38,115 bases of DNA from an uncultured Bacilli bacterium (GCA_905235515.1 CAJOLV010000011.1:1-38115); one strand, 5' to 3'; numbered from the stretch's first letter, positions 7,316-17,544 are shown. The notes: generated by a model not told the origin, from the letters alone. Made by a program: numbers and translations.

Positions 7316-8218
7316 TTATGATAATGAATCAATAATTGCTTTGAAATAATCTGGTAATTCAATACTGAATTCCATCAATTCTTTTGTTCTAGGATGAATA
7401 AGTTTCAACTTAACGGCGGTCAATAACTGCCCGCCCTTATAAATGCGGTCAAAATTCTTACCAGCGTATAATGGATCTCCTTCCACAGGATGTCCGATTT
7501 CCGAGAAGTGCACTCTGATTTGATGAGTTCGACCTGTCACAAGAGAACACTCTATGAGTGTATGGTCATTAAATCTTCTTAAGACTTTGAAATTAGTAAT
7601 CGCTTCTTTTCCACCTTCACGGACTACCGCCATCTTTTGGCGATTGGTGGGGTGACGGCCTATTGGCATATTAATCACACCACTATTTTCTTTAATGACA
7701 CCTCTTGCTAAAGCAATATATGTTCTCGCCATTGTGTGATCTTTTAATTGTTCGGCTAAAAATTCATGAGCGGAATCATTTTTTGCTATGCAAATTAATC
7801 CAGATGTATCTTTATCAATACGATGAACAATACCAGGACGGATGACACCATTAATGCCACTAAGATTGTCGCAATGATGCATAATCGCATTAACTAACGT
7901 GTGCTCATGATGACCAGCGGACGGGTGAACAACCATCCCTTGTTCTTTGTTAATCACAAGAATGTCATCGTCTTCATAAACAATATCTAAGGGGATATCT
8001 TCCTTTTTAACATCTAGTTCAATAGGTTCAGGAATATCAAGAGAAATAACATCGCCTTCTTTAACCTTTAATGATGCTTTCTCAACCTTACCATTGACCA
8101 AACAATGGCCTGAATCAATGAGATTAGCGAGATAGGTACGACTTTTATCAGGAAGAAAAGAGACTAAAGCTTTGTCTAGTCTAAGTCCATCCTCAAGATA
8201 TGTTACAAAGTAATCCAT
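7316..8218 (-). CDS. rluD: RluD-family 23S rRNA pseudouridine synthase
   Basis: Isomerises uridine to pseudouridine in large-subunit rRNA. The N-terminal S4 RNA-binding domain (residues ~11-60) is followed by the catalytic domain, with the motif HRIDKDTSG and catalytic Asp135. At 300 residues it matches RluD/YlyB. It is the last gene of the endonuclease-ileS-lspA-rluD series, 12 bp after lspA, the same order as lspA-ylyB in Bacillus. No clear Shine-Dalgarno precedes the ATG. The exact rRNA site cannot be assigned from sequence, so the symbol marks the family. Confidence 0.9.
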   Translation of the reverse strand: MDYFVTYLEDGLRLDKALVSFLPDKSRTYLANLIDSGHCLVNGKVEKASLKVKEGDVISLDIPEPIELDVKKEDIPLDIVYEDDDILVINKEQGMVVHPSAGHHEHTLVNAIMHHCDNLSGINGVIRPGIVHRIDKDTSGLICIAKNDSAHEFLAEQLKDHTMARTYIALARGVIKENSGVINMPIGRHPTNRQKMAVVREGGKEAITNFKVLRRFNDHTLIECSLVTGRTHQIRVHFSEIGHPVEGDPLYAGKNFDRIYKGGQLLTAVKLKLIHPRTKELMEFSIELPDYFKAIIDSLS

Positions 8219-8230
8219 ACTAAAAAACTA

Positions 8231-8869
8231 CTAATTATCTACTTTTTCACTTTCTTCTTTTTCTTCATTAAGATAATCAATTTTCTCTTGTTCGGTCTTA
8301 GAAACAACCTTTCCTTCTGTCTTTGGTTCGGATGATTTTTTGGCTTTGTATTCTTTAACCTCGGTGTAGATTATATAACCAATGAGCATAAAGGCTCCAA
8401 TAACCACTCCAGCATCCGCGATATTAAAGACCCAATGCCATAAAGCATTATCAAAGAAGTTAATCCAGTCAACAACATAGTAATTACTAGCGGAATAGAA
8501 TAATCTATCGATTAAATTACCGACCGCTCCTGTTAAGACAAGCATTAAACAGGCTCTCACATAGAGAGGTATTTCTTTAAATTTTCTAATGAGATATTGG
8601 ACTATACATATGGTAGCTAAACTAGCAATGCCCACATAGAGCCATCTATTAACAGCAGGATTATCAAAGCCAATCCCAAAAGCGGCCGCTCTATTAAAGA
8701 CCAATGTGATTTTTAAGACATCTTTTGGAATTAAAACGATGGATTGACCTTCGGTCATATTATGCATCACTACTTGTTTAGTGACTATATCAATGACTAA
8801 AAGTAAGACAAATAGCCAAATATAAGATCTAAAAAACCACTTTAGTGCTTTAATAATTTTCTCTTTCAT
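8231..8869 (-). CDS. lspA: Lipoprotein signal peptidase (signal peptidase II)
   Basis: Membrane aspartyl protease that removes signal peptides from prolipoproteins. It has four transmembrane segments. The conserved motifs are DIVTKQV, FNRAAAFG, GAVGNLIDR and FNIADAGV; the last two carry the catalytic aspartates. From the ATG at 8869, which overlaps the ileS stop as ATGA, the protein is 212 residues. The GTG-like longer start at 8896 lies inside ileS and is rejected. The C-terminal ~45 residues are a charged Lys/Glu tail beyond the usual family end. Its substrates should include the lipoproteins encoded at 11631-13589 and 22757-23218. Confidence 0.93.
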   Translation of the reverse strand: MKEKIIKALKWFFRSYIWLFVLLLVIDIVTKQVVMHNMTEGQSIVLIPKDVLKITLVFNRAAAFGIGFDNPAVNRWLYVGIASLATICIVQYLIRKFKEIPLYVRACLMLVLTGAVGNLIDRLFYSASNYYVVDWINFFDNALWHWVFNIADAGVVIGAFMLIGYIIYTEVKEYKAKKSSEPKTEGKVVSKTEQEKIDYLNEEKEESEKVDN

Positions 8870-11598
8870 TCTTGTTTGCCCACCACTTCTTGACATCTCT
8901 TACATAAGTAAGAACCATCTTCTTGTTTCACTGCATCATCTTCATAGTTCCAGCATCTTTCACAGAATTTACCTTCGTGATGAATAACAGAGATTTCTTC
9001 TTTTTCGTCATCAAAAAGTCTTATTTCACTAACAACGCAGCCTTTTGCAAGTTCCACAAGTGTGTGTTTATTCATTAAAGGCGCGTATTTGCCGTTTTTA
9101 GCGAGTTTTACGAGTGCTTGCTGAGAGGAGCCTATCACTTGGTTATTTCTCGCCTCTTCAAGTGTTTTTAAAACATCACCTCTAAAAGAGAGGAATTCAC
9201 CATATTCTTTTAAGAGTTTTTCTCTTACTCCTTTATCCATATTTGGATGTGGATAATCTAATAATTGGGCGTTCCACTTTCTTTCACCTGGCATATTCTT
9301 ATTAAATTCATCCATTGTAAAAGGAAGTATTGGATTTAACACTCTTAAAAGTGACTCACCAACTTGATATAAAACTGTTTGAACTTGTTTTCTTCTTAAA
9401 GAATCTTTGGCTTCGCAATATAAGACATCTTTAGAAATATCTAAATAGAAGCTAGATAAATCAGTGGACATAAATGTCATCAACGCACTGGTGGCGCTTA
9501 AGAAGTCTAATTTATCAAAGGAATTATTACATAATTCAACCACTTCATCTAGTCTCGCTAAAATGTATTTATCGAGTGATTCAAATTCTTTGACTTGTTC
9601 TTCAGGTTTAAAATCAACAAGGTTCCAAGAGATGAATTTTAAAGTGTTACGAATCTTACGGTATTGGTCCGCAACTTGTTTGATTAAGTTATCGCCAATA
9701 CGAACATCTTGATGATAATCGACACTAGCGACCCATAATCTTAAAATATCCGCACCATAGACATTAGCGATTTTAATTGGATCAACACCATTGCCTTTGG
9801 ATTTATGCATTTGTTCACCATGTTCATCTAAGACCCAACCATGGCTACTAACTGCACGGTATGGAGCGCTTCCTTGCGTAGCAAGAGAAACGATTAATGA
9901 GGAGTTAAACCACCCTCTATATTGGTCACTACCCTCTAAATATAAGTCGCTTGGGAATTTAACATTTCTACCTAATAAGGTTGCTGCCCAAGATGAACCA
10001 CTATCAAACCAGACATCCATAATGTCGTTTTCTTTACTGAATTGACCATTTGGTGAATGTTCATTTTTATAGCCTTCTGGTAATAATTCTTTGGCGGTTT
10101 TTTCATACCAAATATTACTACCATATTCTTTGAATAGTTTTTCTACATGGTCAAAGACTTCTTTTTCGATGATGGGTGTGCCATCTTCCGCATAAAAGAT
10201 TGGGATTGGGACACCCCACGCTCTTTGACGGGAAATACACCAGTCAGCGCGATCTTTAATCATGTTGACCATTCTATTTTCACCCCAAGTTGGATACCAT
10301 TTCACTTTGTGAATTTCTTCGATTAAATCATTTCTAATCGGTTCAATAGAGCAGAACCATTGAGATGTCGCTCTAAAGATTAATGGCTTACCAGTTCGCC
10401 AATCGTGTGGGTAACTATGGGTAAAGGTTGTGTGTTTTAATAGCGCTCCGTTTTCTGAGATAATTTTTAAAACAGCATCGTTAGCTTGTTCATAGAACAA
10501 ACCTTCAATTCCTTCGCCGGTGCCTTTCATCATATAGCCTCTTTCGTCAACTGGGCAATATGGTTCTAGGCCTCTATTTGGATAATTCTTACAGACTTGA
10601 TAGTCTTCGACACCATGTCCCGGAGCGGTATGAACTAATCCTGTACCAGCGTCATTTGTGACATGAGTGCCAACGATGACTAATGAATCTCGATCATAGA
10701 ATGGGTGTTTACAAGTAACATATTCCAAATCAGAACCTTTAAATGTTTTAAGACATTTGATTTCTCCAAGTTCTAATTCTTCGCTTAATTGTTTTTCAAA
10801 TTCCTTTAAGAAGACTAATTTGCCTTTATTAGTTTCATATTCACCATAGATGAAATCTGGATGAGCAGAAATTGCTAAGTTTGCTGGTAAAGTCCATGGA
10901 GTAGTAGTCCAAATCACTAATCTCGCATCAGTGTCCACGACTCCTTTTCCATCTTTTACTGGGAAAGCCACATAGATACTATGAGACAAAACATCAGCGT
11001 ATTCAATTTCCGCTTCTGCTAAAGCAGATTCACTACTTGGAGACCAATAAACTGGCTTTAAGCCTTTATAGATTAAACCTTTTAACGCCATAATGGCGAA
11101 CATATGGATTTGCCAAGCTTCATATTCTTTTTGAAGAGTGATGTAAGGATGGTCAAAATCACCAACTAAGCCAAGTCTTCTAATTTGTTCCTTTTGTTTT
11201 TCAACTTGCTTTAAAGCGTATTCTTCACATTTCTTTCTAAAATCCACAATCGGTGTTGTTTTTCTATTAACACCGGATTTTGTCACTTGGTTTTCAATTG
11301 GTAAACCGTGTGTGTCCCAGCCAAAAACAAATGGTGTTTGATAGCCTTGCATATTCTCATAGCGGACGACAATATCTTTGAGAATACGATTAAGCATATG
11401 ACCACAATGCATATCCCCATTTGCGTATGGAGGGCCATCATGAAGAATATATTCTTCACAGCCTTTTCTATTTTTGAGCATTTCTTCGTAAAGATTATGC
11501 TCTTTCCAATTTTGCACTAAGATAGGTTCCTTGATATTGAGATTCCCCCTCATCTCAAAATTGGATTTGTTCATTAATAAAGTATCTTTGTATTCCAT
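8866..11598 (-). CDS. ileS: Isoleucine-tRNA ligase
   Basis: Class I aminoacyl-tRNA synthetase, 910 residues, full length. The HIGH motif reads HCGH (residues 64-67, after PPYANGDM) and the KMSKS loop reads HKSKGN. The editing domain lies between them. The C-terminus has a zinc-binding knuckle (CERCWNY...CKRC), as in bacterial-type IleS. A Shine-Dalgarno AAAGG precedes the ATG. I find no T-box leader: only 32 bp separate it from the upstream endonuclease gene. The stop TGA overlaps the lspA start. Confidence 0.97.
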   Translation of the reverse strand: MEYKDTLLMNKSNFEMRGNLNIKEPILVQNWKEHNLYEEMLKNRKGCEEYILHDGPPYANGDMHCGHMLNRILKDIVVRYENMQGYQTPFVFGWDTHGLPIENQVTKSGVNRKTTPIVDFRKKCEEYALKQVEKQKEQIRRLGLVGDFDHPYITLQKEYEAWQIHMFAIMALKGLIYKGLKPVYWSPSSESALAEAEIEYADVLSHSIYVAFPVKDGKGVVDTDARLVIWTTTPWTLPANLAISAHPDFIYGEYETNKGKLVFLKEFEKQLSEELELGEIKCLKTFKGSDLEYVTCKHPFYDRDSLVIVGTHVTNDAGTGLVHTAPGHGVEDYQVCKNYPNRGLEPYCPVDERGYMMKGTGEGIEGLFYEQANDAVLKIISENGALLKHTTFTHSYPHDWRTGKPLIFRATSQWFCSIEPIRNDLIEEIHKVKWYPTWGENRMVNMIKDRADWCISRQRAWGVPIPIFYAEDGTPIIEKEVFDHVEKLFKEYGSNIWYEKTAKELLPEGYKNEHSPNGQFSKENDIMDVWFDSGSSWAATLLGRNVKFPSDLYLEGSDQYRGWFNSSLIVSLATQGSAPYRAVSSHGWVLDEHGEQMHKSKGNGVDPIKIANVYGADILRLWVASVDYHQDVRIGDNLIKQVADQYRKIRNTLKFISWNLVDFKPEEQVKEFESLDKYILARLDEVVELCNNSFDKLDFLSATSALMTFMSTDLSSFYLDISKDVLYCEAKDSLRRKQVQTVLYQVGESLLRVLNPILPFTMDEFNKNMPGERKWNAQLLDYPHPNMDKGVREKLLKEYGEFLSFRGDVLKTLEEARNNQVIGSSQQALVKLAKNGKYAPLMNKHTLVELAKGCVVSEIRLFDDEKEEISVIHHEGKFCERCWNYEDDAVKQEDGSYLCKRCQEVVGKQE

Positions 11599-11630
11599 AA
11601 ATGTAACCTTTCTATGAAATTATTATTAAT

Positions 11631-13589
11631 TTAATAGTTAACACCAATACCACCTAGATAAATACCAGCGGTAACTTGGGTAAATGTCACTTTCACTTTC
11701 CCTGACATAGGAGTTGTTAAATCTGCAATATATAATTCCGTATCTGAAGGATTATATTCGACTGTAAATGATTTAATTAATTCACCACCAATTTCTATAG
11801 TGGCAACAAATGTTGCACCAGAAGAAGCACCTAATTTTAAGATGACGCGATCAATATTAGAGAAACTTGTTTGGCTTTCCATTGTCATTCCATTAGCGGT
11901 ACCAGTAGTTGTTCCGATACGTAAACCAATGCTTTGACGAGACACTTGCACTTCATTATTTGGTGGAGTGAATGTCCATTTTTCACCGTTTAATGTCGCA
12001 ACTTTTGGAGTATTAGCAGTGAATTTTGATAATGGAGAAGCATCAGCTTGGTTATAAATGTAGTGGTATTTGCACCCTGTTAACGTCGCAGCAGTCACCT
12101 TCACTTTCACTTTAATTTCATTAATTGAAGTTTTGACTGTTAATTCTTTTTCACCAGCTTGTAAATCAGCTTCGGTGAATGTATAAGGTTCGGTTAAATC
12201 ATTAGAGGCATCCGCCGGGGTTTCCTGAAGTTTATAGTCAACAGCGATTAAATCATAACAAGAAGAATCAAAAGTATCTCCGAGCCCAAATTCTTTTTGC
12301 ACATTCTCAATAGCGTAATGATGGATACCAGTCTTATCAGTTCTTAAAATCACTTCACTTGGTTTAACATTATTTAAGTCACCAGCTTCATTCTTTTTTG
12401 CACCATAGACATAGTCTACTAATCCTGGATAATCGACGAATGGATTTCTATTTCCTTGTTTAATTGTCTCGGTTTCACTTTTTTTAATTTCGTGAGAATA
12501 AACTGATTCGTTATGCTGATATTCCAAATAATCAACTGTAAATGAGTTATTCCAATCAATTAGTGTCGAAAGATTTCCAATCGCATATTGGCAATTACCT
12601 TCACTATATTCAACATAGTCTTCGACTATATTTAATGTTTGATAAGAACCAGAGGTTGCTTCATTTTGTGAATACATCACACCCATATAAAATATGGAAC
12701 GGCTTAAACGCCCTTTATCGTAATCTGAAGGTTCAAAATTTTTACTGTCAAAAGAATAATCTAAATTAAAAGTTCCACTAGTATCTTTTGTCGGTTTTTG
12801 ATAAGTCTCCGCTGTTTTATCCGCAACGCCGAAGTTTTTATTGCCTCTAGAAGTATTTCCAGAATTGTTTGCCGCTAATAAATTGTGGAAGTCTGTTGCC
12901 CTACCAATAGTTTTAACAGCGTTACCAGATATCTGGCCAGTCATTAATGAAGCAGCGAAAGCGTGTTCTCTTTGCCAACCATACCCTAAAGTATAGGTAT
13001 CGCTTTTTAACATATTATCGCTTGAATAAACAACATCGACATAGTCGTGATTATATAAATCTTGATCAGCGTTTTGATTGGTTTCCCAATTTCCCTCATA
13101 TGATAGAAAATTGACGTTTTGGCTGATGATGTTATAGAGTTTGGCTTTTAAATCTTCACCATTTGACCAAGTTAATTGGCCATAATAACCATCGAAATGG
13201 TCATATCCATAGTTTCCTGTGATTTCTTCTTCATCATCTTCTTCATCACTAGATTCTTTGACATTGATTGTAAATGAGGCAAAAGCAGTTGTTCCGTTTT
13301 CTGTATAGGAGATAGAAATAGTCTTTTCACCAGTTGTCGATGTGTCGGCAGTACCAATGCGTGAGTTTGAAGTAACATCTTTAGATGTCCCATTATCATA
13401 TGTCGCAGTGACAACTAAACCCGTGAAATCCAATTCTTCGTTTAAAATATATTGGGTTTTATTCGGTTGGCTAGTAACCGCAATCTTATTAAGAGTTAAC
13501 TTTTCTGATGGGTTCTCGTTTGGTTTTGAACTACCACAACTGGAGAATAAGAATGTCAACATGAGTGGAACAATAGCAATTTTTCTCAT
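11631..13589 (-). CDS. Secreted lipoprotein endonuclease I with Ig-like domain
   Basis: A 652-residue predicted lipoprotein: signal peptide with lipobox FSSC (Cys18). Next is a bacterial Ig-like (Big_3-type) domain (~residues 33-110, with TQYILNEELDFTGLVVTATY) and an acidic linker. The endonuclease I fold (~125-400) follows, with WQREHAFAAS, ATDFHNLLAANN and a late NPFVDYPGLVDYVYG typical of that family. A second Ig-like stretch and a beta-rich C-terminal module (~500-652) may bind ligands. It probably digests extracellular DNA or RNA for nucleotide scavenging. A GAGG ribosome site and a -10-like GATAAT (13612-13617) precede it. It is first in line with ileS-lspA-rluD. Confidence 0.85.
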   Translation of the reverse strand: MRKIAIVPLMLTFLFSSCGSSKPNENPSEKLTLNKIAVTSQPNKTQYILNEELDFTGLVVTATYDNGTSKDVTSNSRIGTADTSTTGEKTISISYTENGTTAFASFTINVKESSDEEDDEEEITGNYGYDHFDGYYGQLTWSNGEDLKAKLYNIISQNVNFLSYEGNWETNQNADQDLYNHDYVDVVYSSDNMLKSDTYTLGYGWQREHAFAASLMTGQISGNAVKTIGRATDFHNLLAANNSGNTSRGNKNFGVADKTAETYQKPTKDTSGTFNLDYSFDSKNFEPSDYDKGRLSRSIFYMGVMYSQNEATSGSYQTLNIVEDYVEYSEGNCQYAIGNLSTLIDWNNSFTVDYLEYQHNESVYSHEIKKSETETIKQGNRNPFVDYPGLVDYVYGAKKNEAGDLNNVKPSEVILRTDKTGIHHYAIENVQKEFGLGDTFDSSCYDLIAVDYKLQETPADASNDLTEPYTFTEADLQAGEKELTVKTSINEIKVKVKVTAATLTGCKYHYIYNQADASPLSKFTANTPKVATLNGEKWTFTPPNNEVQVSRQSIGLRIGTTTGTANGMTMESQTSFSNIDRVILKLGASSGATFVATIEIGGELIKSFTVEYNPSDTELYIADLTTPMSGKVKVTFTQVTAGIYLGGIGVNY

Positions 13590-13634
13590 AAATAAGACCT
13601 CACATGTGCCTATTATCGCACATAATTGCGAAAG

Positions 13635-13660
13635 AAAAAAGGACGATTTCGCCCTTTTTT
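13635..13660 (-). terminator. Terminator after ftsZ
   Basis: Stem GGGCG/CGTCC on the minus strand with an AAAT loop (13641-13654), followed by a T6 run (complement of 13635-13640). A T6 run on the other side makes it weakly bidirectional. Confidence 0.7.
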
Positions 13661-13679
13661 AGTTATTTTAAGTGAAATA

Positions 13680-14792
13680 TTAGTTAATTCCCTTTAAGAA
13701 GTCAGGAAGAATGCTATCGCCTTCAAAAACACTAGATTCTTGTGTTTGTTCAGAAACACTTGGTTGTTCAGTTTGGAAAAGTGTTTGGTCATCTCCCACT
13801 TTTGTTTGACTAAATGTCATTGGTTTAGAGAAATCAATTTCGTTTTCAAAGTCACTAGCAATGACACTGACGAGGATTTCATCGGACAATTGTTCGTTAA
13901 TTGTGACACCAAATTTAATATCAATATCATGATTTGCTGCACCAATCAGTAGGTTAACACATTCCTGGGCGTCAAATAAACTAACATTGCTACCACAAGT
14001 AATCGCCACAATCGCTCTTCGAGAGCCAGAAATTGAGGCTTCTAATAGAGGAGAATTAATTGCCGTATTAGCAGCGTCTTTTGCTCTGTTTGGACCAGTT
14101 CCCATACCAAAACCAATTAAAGCAATACCAGAATGTTCTAATGTTGATCTCACATCCGCAAAATCTAAATTAATAACAGCTGGTAACATAATTAAATTGA
14201 CAACTGTTTTAACAGATTGAGCTAAAACTTTATCGGATTCATTAAAAGCTTGAGAAATTGGAGATGTACCATTGGTAATCAATAATTTGTCATTACTAAC
14301 AACGATGATTGAATCAACAGCGGTTTTTAATTTATCAAGGCCTTCAATGGAATGAACGATTCTCTTTTTACCTTCAAAGGTAAAAGGACGAGTAACAATC
14401 GCCACAACGAGAGCACCGGCGTCTTTGGCATAGCGTGCAATTACTGGCGCAGCACCTGTGCCTGTACCTCCGCCCATACCAGCTGCGATAAAGACCATAT
14501 TGGCATCTTTAACGATTTCTTTAATCTCTTCAGCGCTAGCTTCCGCGGCTTGTTCACCAATTTCTGGGATGCCACCTGCGCCTAATCCACCAGTAATCTC
14601 TGGTCCTAAGACCAACCTATGTTCTGATTTGCTAGTTGAAAGAGCTTGCTTATCGGTATTTGCCACCCAAAAGGTCACATTACTAATTTCTTCATCAATC
14701 ATACGATTGACAGCGTTATTTCCTGCTCCACCAACACCGATAACAACTATCTTTGCTGCTGGTTCAAAGTTTGAAAGATCATAATTTTCCAT
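13680..14792 (-). CDS. ftsZ: Cell division protein FtsZ
   Basis: Tubulin-like GTPase that forms the division ring. The nucleotide-binding motifs GGAGNN (residues 21-26) and GGGTGTG (107-113) are intact. At 370 residues it is slightly short: the variable linker after the core (~residue 315 on) is brief and Gln/Ser-rich. It ends in [11 protein letters not shown], which fits the conserved C-terminal peptide that binds FtsA. AGGAGAG lies 6-7 nt before the ATG. It is 12 bp downstream of ftsA and shares its promoter. Confidence 0.97.
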   Translation of the reverse strand: MENYDLSNFEPAAKIVVIGVGGAGNNAVNRMIDEEISNVTFWVANTDKQALSTSKSEHRLVLGPEITGGLGAGGIPEIGEQAAEASAEEIKEIVKDANMVFIAAGMGGGTGTGAAPVIARYAKDAGALVVAIVTRPFTFEGKKRIVHSIEGLDKLKTAVDSIIVVSNDKLLITNGTSPISQAFNESDKVLAQSVKTVVNLIMLPAVINLDFADVRSTLEHSGIALIGFGMGTGPNRAKDAANTAINSPLLEASISGSRRAIVAITCGSNVSLFDAQECVNLLIGAANHDIDIKFGVTINEQLSDEILVSVIASDFENEIDFSKPMTFSQTKVGDDQTLFQTEQPSVSEQTQESSVFEGDSILPDFLKGIN

Positions 14793-14804
14793 ATTGATAC
14801 TCTC

Positions 14805-16004
14805 CTATTTTTCTTCACGCGTTACTTGCCCAACGCGAGGCTGATTTTCATCATAATTAATTTGGCTAGCTTTGCTAGCTAAGATAAGACCGAGACAATT
14901 TGTGTAAGTGGCATCTCTCGCTCCTAAACTTCTTGGCATGACAACAGCGACTGTTTCAGATTGCACCTTAGGTGCTAAGAATTCCACTAAACCATTTAAT
15001 TTAGCGCCACCACCGATTAATAACATCGGAAGATTTTTTGTGGTTTTATCATAGTCTTTTAACAAAACATCTATTGATGAGTTCAAATCTTTTACAAAAT
15101 CTGATAATTCATTTTTAATAATTTCATTTAGCTCACTAGTGTAATGTTTAATTTCATTACCTTCTCCATCACTAGAACGGCAGACCGGAGCGTTGAAATT
15201 CATTTTTCTATTATCGATACCATAGGTAATCTTATATTTTTCCGCATCATTTTCATTGATATTAAATGCAGTAATAATCTTTTCAGTAATTCTATCTCCA
15301 CCCCAATTAAAGAATGTAGAACCATAAAACCATTTTTCACCTACTAAAGAAACGGTGGTCATATCTGCACCGATATCTACAAGTAGATAACTTTGTGGAA
15401 GGTCTGGGTAGGAATTAATTAATGCGCTCGCACCATAAGGAGCTACAACATTTTTCTTAATCAAAACTTGAGCATCTTTCACTGGTTGAGTATAAGCGTT
15501 AAAGATATTTATTGGAAGCGAATGGACTAAAACAGTCGCGCTAAGAGAAAAACTCTTAGAACCAATTGGTGGGTTGGCGTAACGACGGCCTTGATCCAAA
15601 GCGTAATAGACAGGAATGATATCAACAATGTTATTTCCTTTAAAAAGGAAAGAGTTTCTAATCATATTGTTGATAGAACGAATATCGTTCTTTGTAACAG
15701 TTCCTTCTTCACCACTTACAGCGGTACTTTGATGATTGGTGTCCACCATTAAACCATATGGAGGGAGGGCTAGAGAAACTTCTTGAATATTCAATTTCAA
15801 TTGAGCAGCAGGATCGGTGAAATTTTTGATTTCGCGAAGTGCTTGCGCCAATCTAGTGGAATCAAGGATTTCTCCATTTTCAATCATGTGTCCATAAGGT
15901 TTTGTTGAAGCATGAAGAACATAAACTTGACCATCAAGTTCATATCCCACAACAATCTTTAATTTTTTTGAGCCGAATTCAATGGCAGCAACTGGTTTTT
16001 CCAT
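14805..16004 (-). CDS. ftsA: Cell division protein FtsA
   Basis: Actin-fold protein that tethers FtsZ filaments to the membrane, 399 residues. Visible actin-type phosphate and adenosine elements include VAAIEFGSKKLKIVVG at the N-terminus, YLLVDIGADMTTVSL and LLIGGGAKLNGL. The usual C-terminal amphipathic membrane helix is not obvious; the tail reads NQPRVGQVTREEK. A GGTGAT ribosome site precedes the ATG. A strong promoter lies 20-50 bp upstream, so ftsA-ftsZ is transcribed separately from mraZ-rsmH. Confidence 0.93.
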   Translation of the reverse strand: MEKPVAAIEFGSKKLKIVVGYELDGQVYVLHASTKPYGHMIENGEILDSTRLAQALREIKNFTDPAAQLKLNIQEVSLALPPYGLMVDTNHQSTAVSGEEGTVTKNDIRSINNMIRNSFLFKGNNIVDIIPVYYALDQGRRYANPPIGSKSFSLSATVLVHSLPINIFNAYTQPVKDAQVLIKKNVVAPYGASALINSYPDLPQSYLLVDIGADMTTVSLVGEKWFYGSTFFNWGGDRITEKIITAFNINENDAEKYKITYGIDNRKMNFNAPVCRSSDGEGNEIKHYTSELNEIIKNELSDFVKDLNSSIDVLLKDYDKTTKNLPMLLIGGGAKLNGLVEFLAPKVQSETVAVVMPRSLGARDATYTNCLGLILASKASQINYDENQPRVGQVTREEK

Positions 16005-16027
16005 AATCTATATCACCACTGACTATC

Positions 16028-16056
16028 ATTATAAATGAAGGGAGAAAAGGAATCAA
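16028..16056 (-). promoter_or_regulatory. Sigma-A promoter of ftsA-ftsZ
   Basis: Minus strand: -35 TTGATT (16051-16056), 17-bp spacer, -10 TATAAT (16028-16033). The start would be near 16021, leaving a short leader with GGTGAT. The same -35 hexamer is used for mraZ. Confidence 0.75.
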
Positions 16057-16292
16057 TATATTAACTTTGTTAAAAGCAAAATATTTTTTCTACTAAATAT
16101 CTACTAATTATTTACTACTTTTGTTATTTTATTAGCTATAATTTTATCCATTTCTCTTTCGCGTGCGCGTTTAATATAAAGGTATAGCGTTCTTTCTTTA
16201 GTCTTTTTTGTCCTCTTATTTGACTCTTATCATGCCACTTAGAAGAGATGTCAAATTGACTATCTTTCACTATTTCTCTTTCTAAGGCAAAC
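16057..16292. other. Gene-free stretch between the two halves of the division cluster
   Basis: About 235 bp of AT-rich sequence with repeated TAGTA/TACTA words (roughly 16091-16120). A 74-codon reading frame (16136-16360, minus) crosses it but contains a clear terminator, so I do not call it a gene. Confidence 0.5.
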
Positions 16293-16314
16293 AAAAAGCC
16301 ACTGGCTAGGTGGC
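16293..16314 (-). terminator. Terminator of mraZ-rsmH-membrane protein operon
   Basis: On the minus strand GCCAC-CTAGCCA-GTGGC (16298-16314) is followed by five T residues and TTTG. It splits the division cluster into two transcription units. Confidence 0.75.
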
Positions 16315-16360
16315 GTTTTGCGCGAACAGGGAAATTCGCTAAATAAGGGAGAAAAAACAT

Positions 16361-16597
16361 TTATTGTTGATAAGAAAGCGGTTCGTTAGTTTCGCTTTCT
16401 TCAGGTTCATCTTCTTCTATTACTTCCACTACTTCAGGTTCTGCTTTTGTGGTTTGTTCAGCATTGTCTGTAATAGCGATGTAGGTTGGAATAATTGCGA
16501 CTGCCATAGCGCTGGCAAAAATGGCAAACACCAAGAAGAATGTCTTAATACGGTAATAGATACCACGATGATTATTCTTGTGTAATTTGTCTTTCAT
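16361..16597 (-). CDS. Small single-pass membrane protein, FtsL-like by position
   Basis: 78 residues: a basic N-terminus (KDKLHKNNHRGIYYRIK), one transmembrane helix at about residues 18-40, and a short outer tail very rich in Glu (VEVIEEDEPEESETNE). It sits directly after rsmH, where ftsL normally is, and has the right topology. It lacks a clear extracellular coiled coil and is shorter than typical FtsL. I infer a division role from position only. A ribosome site AAGGAG-like (rsmH end) precedes it, and a terminator follows about 50 bp later. Confidence 0.6.
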   Translation of the reverse strand: MKDKLHKNNHRGIYYRIKTFFLVFAIFASAMAVAIIPTYIAITDNAEQTTKAEPEVVEVIEEDEPEESETNEPLSYQQ

Positions 16598-16611
16598 CTT
16601 CTTACTCCTTT

Positions 16612-17544
16612 CTACTTTCGTTCAATAATTCTTAATTTTGCAGATGCACTGCGATGATTAATTTCTAATTCTTTTTGACTAGCGACAATTGGTTTAGTGT
16701 TCACTAAACGATATTCTTTTTCCTTTTCAACATTTGGTCCATCATTTCGATTTCCCACTACCACAGATTGATCTTTAAACATGTTTTTAACGATGCGGTC
16801 TTCTCCAGAATGGAAGGTAATGATAGCTAAGCGTCCACCGTGTGGTCTAAGATGAGGTAAGATGTCATTGACTGCTTTAGTTAAGACATTTAATTCATCG
16901 TTGACTGCGATTCTTAAAGCCTGAAAGGCTTGTTTAGCTGGGTGACCAGTTTTAGCGAGGACTTTCATTGGCTTGCTTGCTTTAATGATGTCCACTAATT
17001 CGAATGTCGTTTTAATCTCTTTGTTTTGACGATATTTGACGATATTCTTACTGATTTGATAGGCGAATTTTTCATCGCCATAGTCTCTGAAGATTTTTGT
17101 TAAATCTTCTAAAGAGTATTTATTGACAATGTCTTTTGCGGTTAATGGATTATCCATATCCATCCTCATATCGAGTTCAGCATTCTCTTTATAAGAGAAA
17201 CCACGATACCCTTCATCAAATTGAGGGGATGAGACACCAAGATCCATCAATACACCATCGACATAATCGATACCTTGGTTATTTAAGATGTCGTTTACAT
17301 TAACGAAATTGCTTTTAATGATTTTGTAGTTCTTACTAATCTTCGATAATCTTTCGTTAGATTTTTCAATCGCTTCTTGATCTTGATCAACACCGATTAA
17401 CAATCCTTTATCTAATTTAGATAAGATAACGCTGCTATGGCCCGCTCTACCAAGAGTGAGATCTAAGTAGATGCCATCTTTTTTAATGTTTAGTCCTTCA
17501 ATTACTTCATTTAACAGGACTGGAATATGTTCGTTATTCACCAC
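16612..17544 (-). CDS. rsmH: 16S rRNA (cytosine-1402-N4)-methyltransferase
   Basis: 310 residues. The SAM-binding segment YLDLTLGRAGHSSVIL near the N-terminus, the motif DGVLMDLGVSSPQFDEGYRGFSY and the late segment IITFHSGEDRIVKNMF are diagnostic of RsmH/MraW. The start is a GTG at 17544 (a second GTG follows at once); the first overlaps the mraZ stop by one base, with GGGGA just upstream. It is the second gene of the mraZ operon, in the conserved order. Confidence 0.95.
   Translation of the reverse strand: MVNNEHIPVLLNEVIEGLNIKKDGIYLDLTLGRAGHSSVILSKLDKGLLIGVDQDQEAIEKSNERLSKISKNYKIIKSNFVNVNDILNNQGIDYVDGVLMDLGVSSPQFDEGYRGFSYKENAELDMRMDMDNPLTAKDIVNKYSLEDLTKIFRDYGDEKFAYQISKNIVKYRQNKEIKTTFELVDIIKASKPMKVLAKTGHPAKQAFQALRIAVNDELNVLTKAVNDILPHLRPHGGRLAIITFHSGEDRIVKNMFKDQSVVVGNRNDGPNVEKEKEYRLVNTKPIVASQKELEINHRSASAKLRIIERK

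Noticed and set aside
11599-11630. T-box leader before ileS
   Set aside because: Only 32 bp separate ileS from the upstream gene and no T-box core sequence is present.
16136-16360. A 74-codon minus-strand frame right after the FtsL-like gene
   Set aside because: It contains a strong intrinsic terminator (16293-16314), has no ribosome site, and its product is a basic, low-complexity sequence with no domain.
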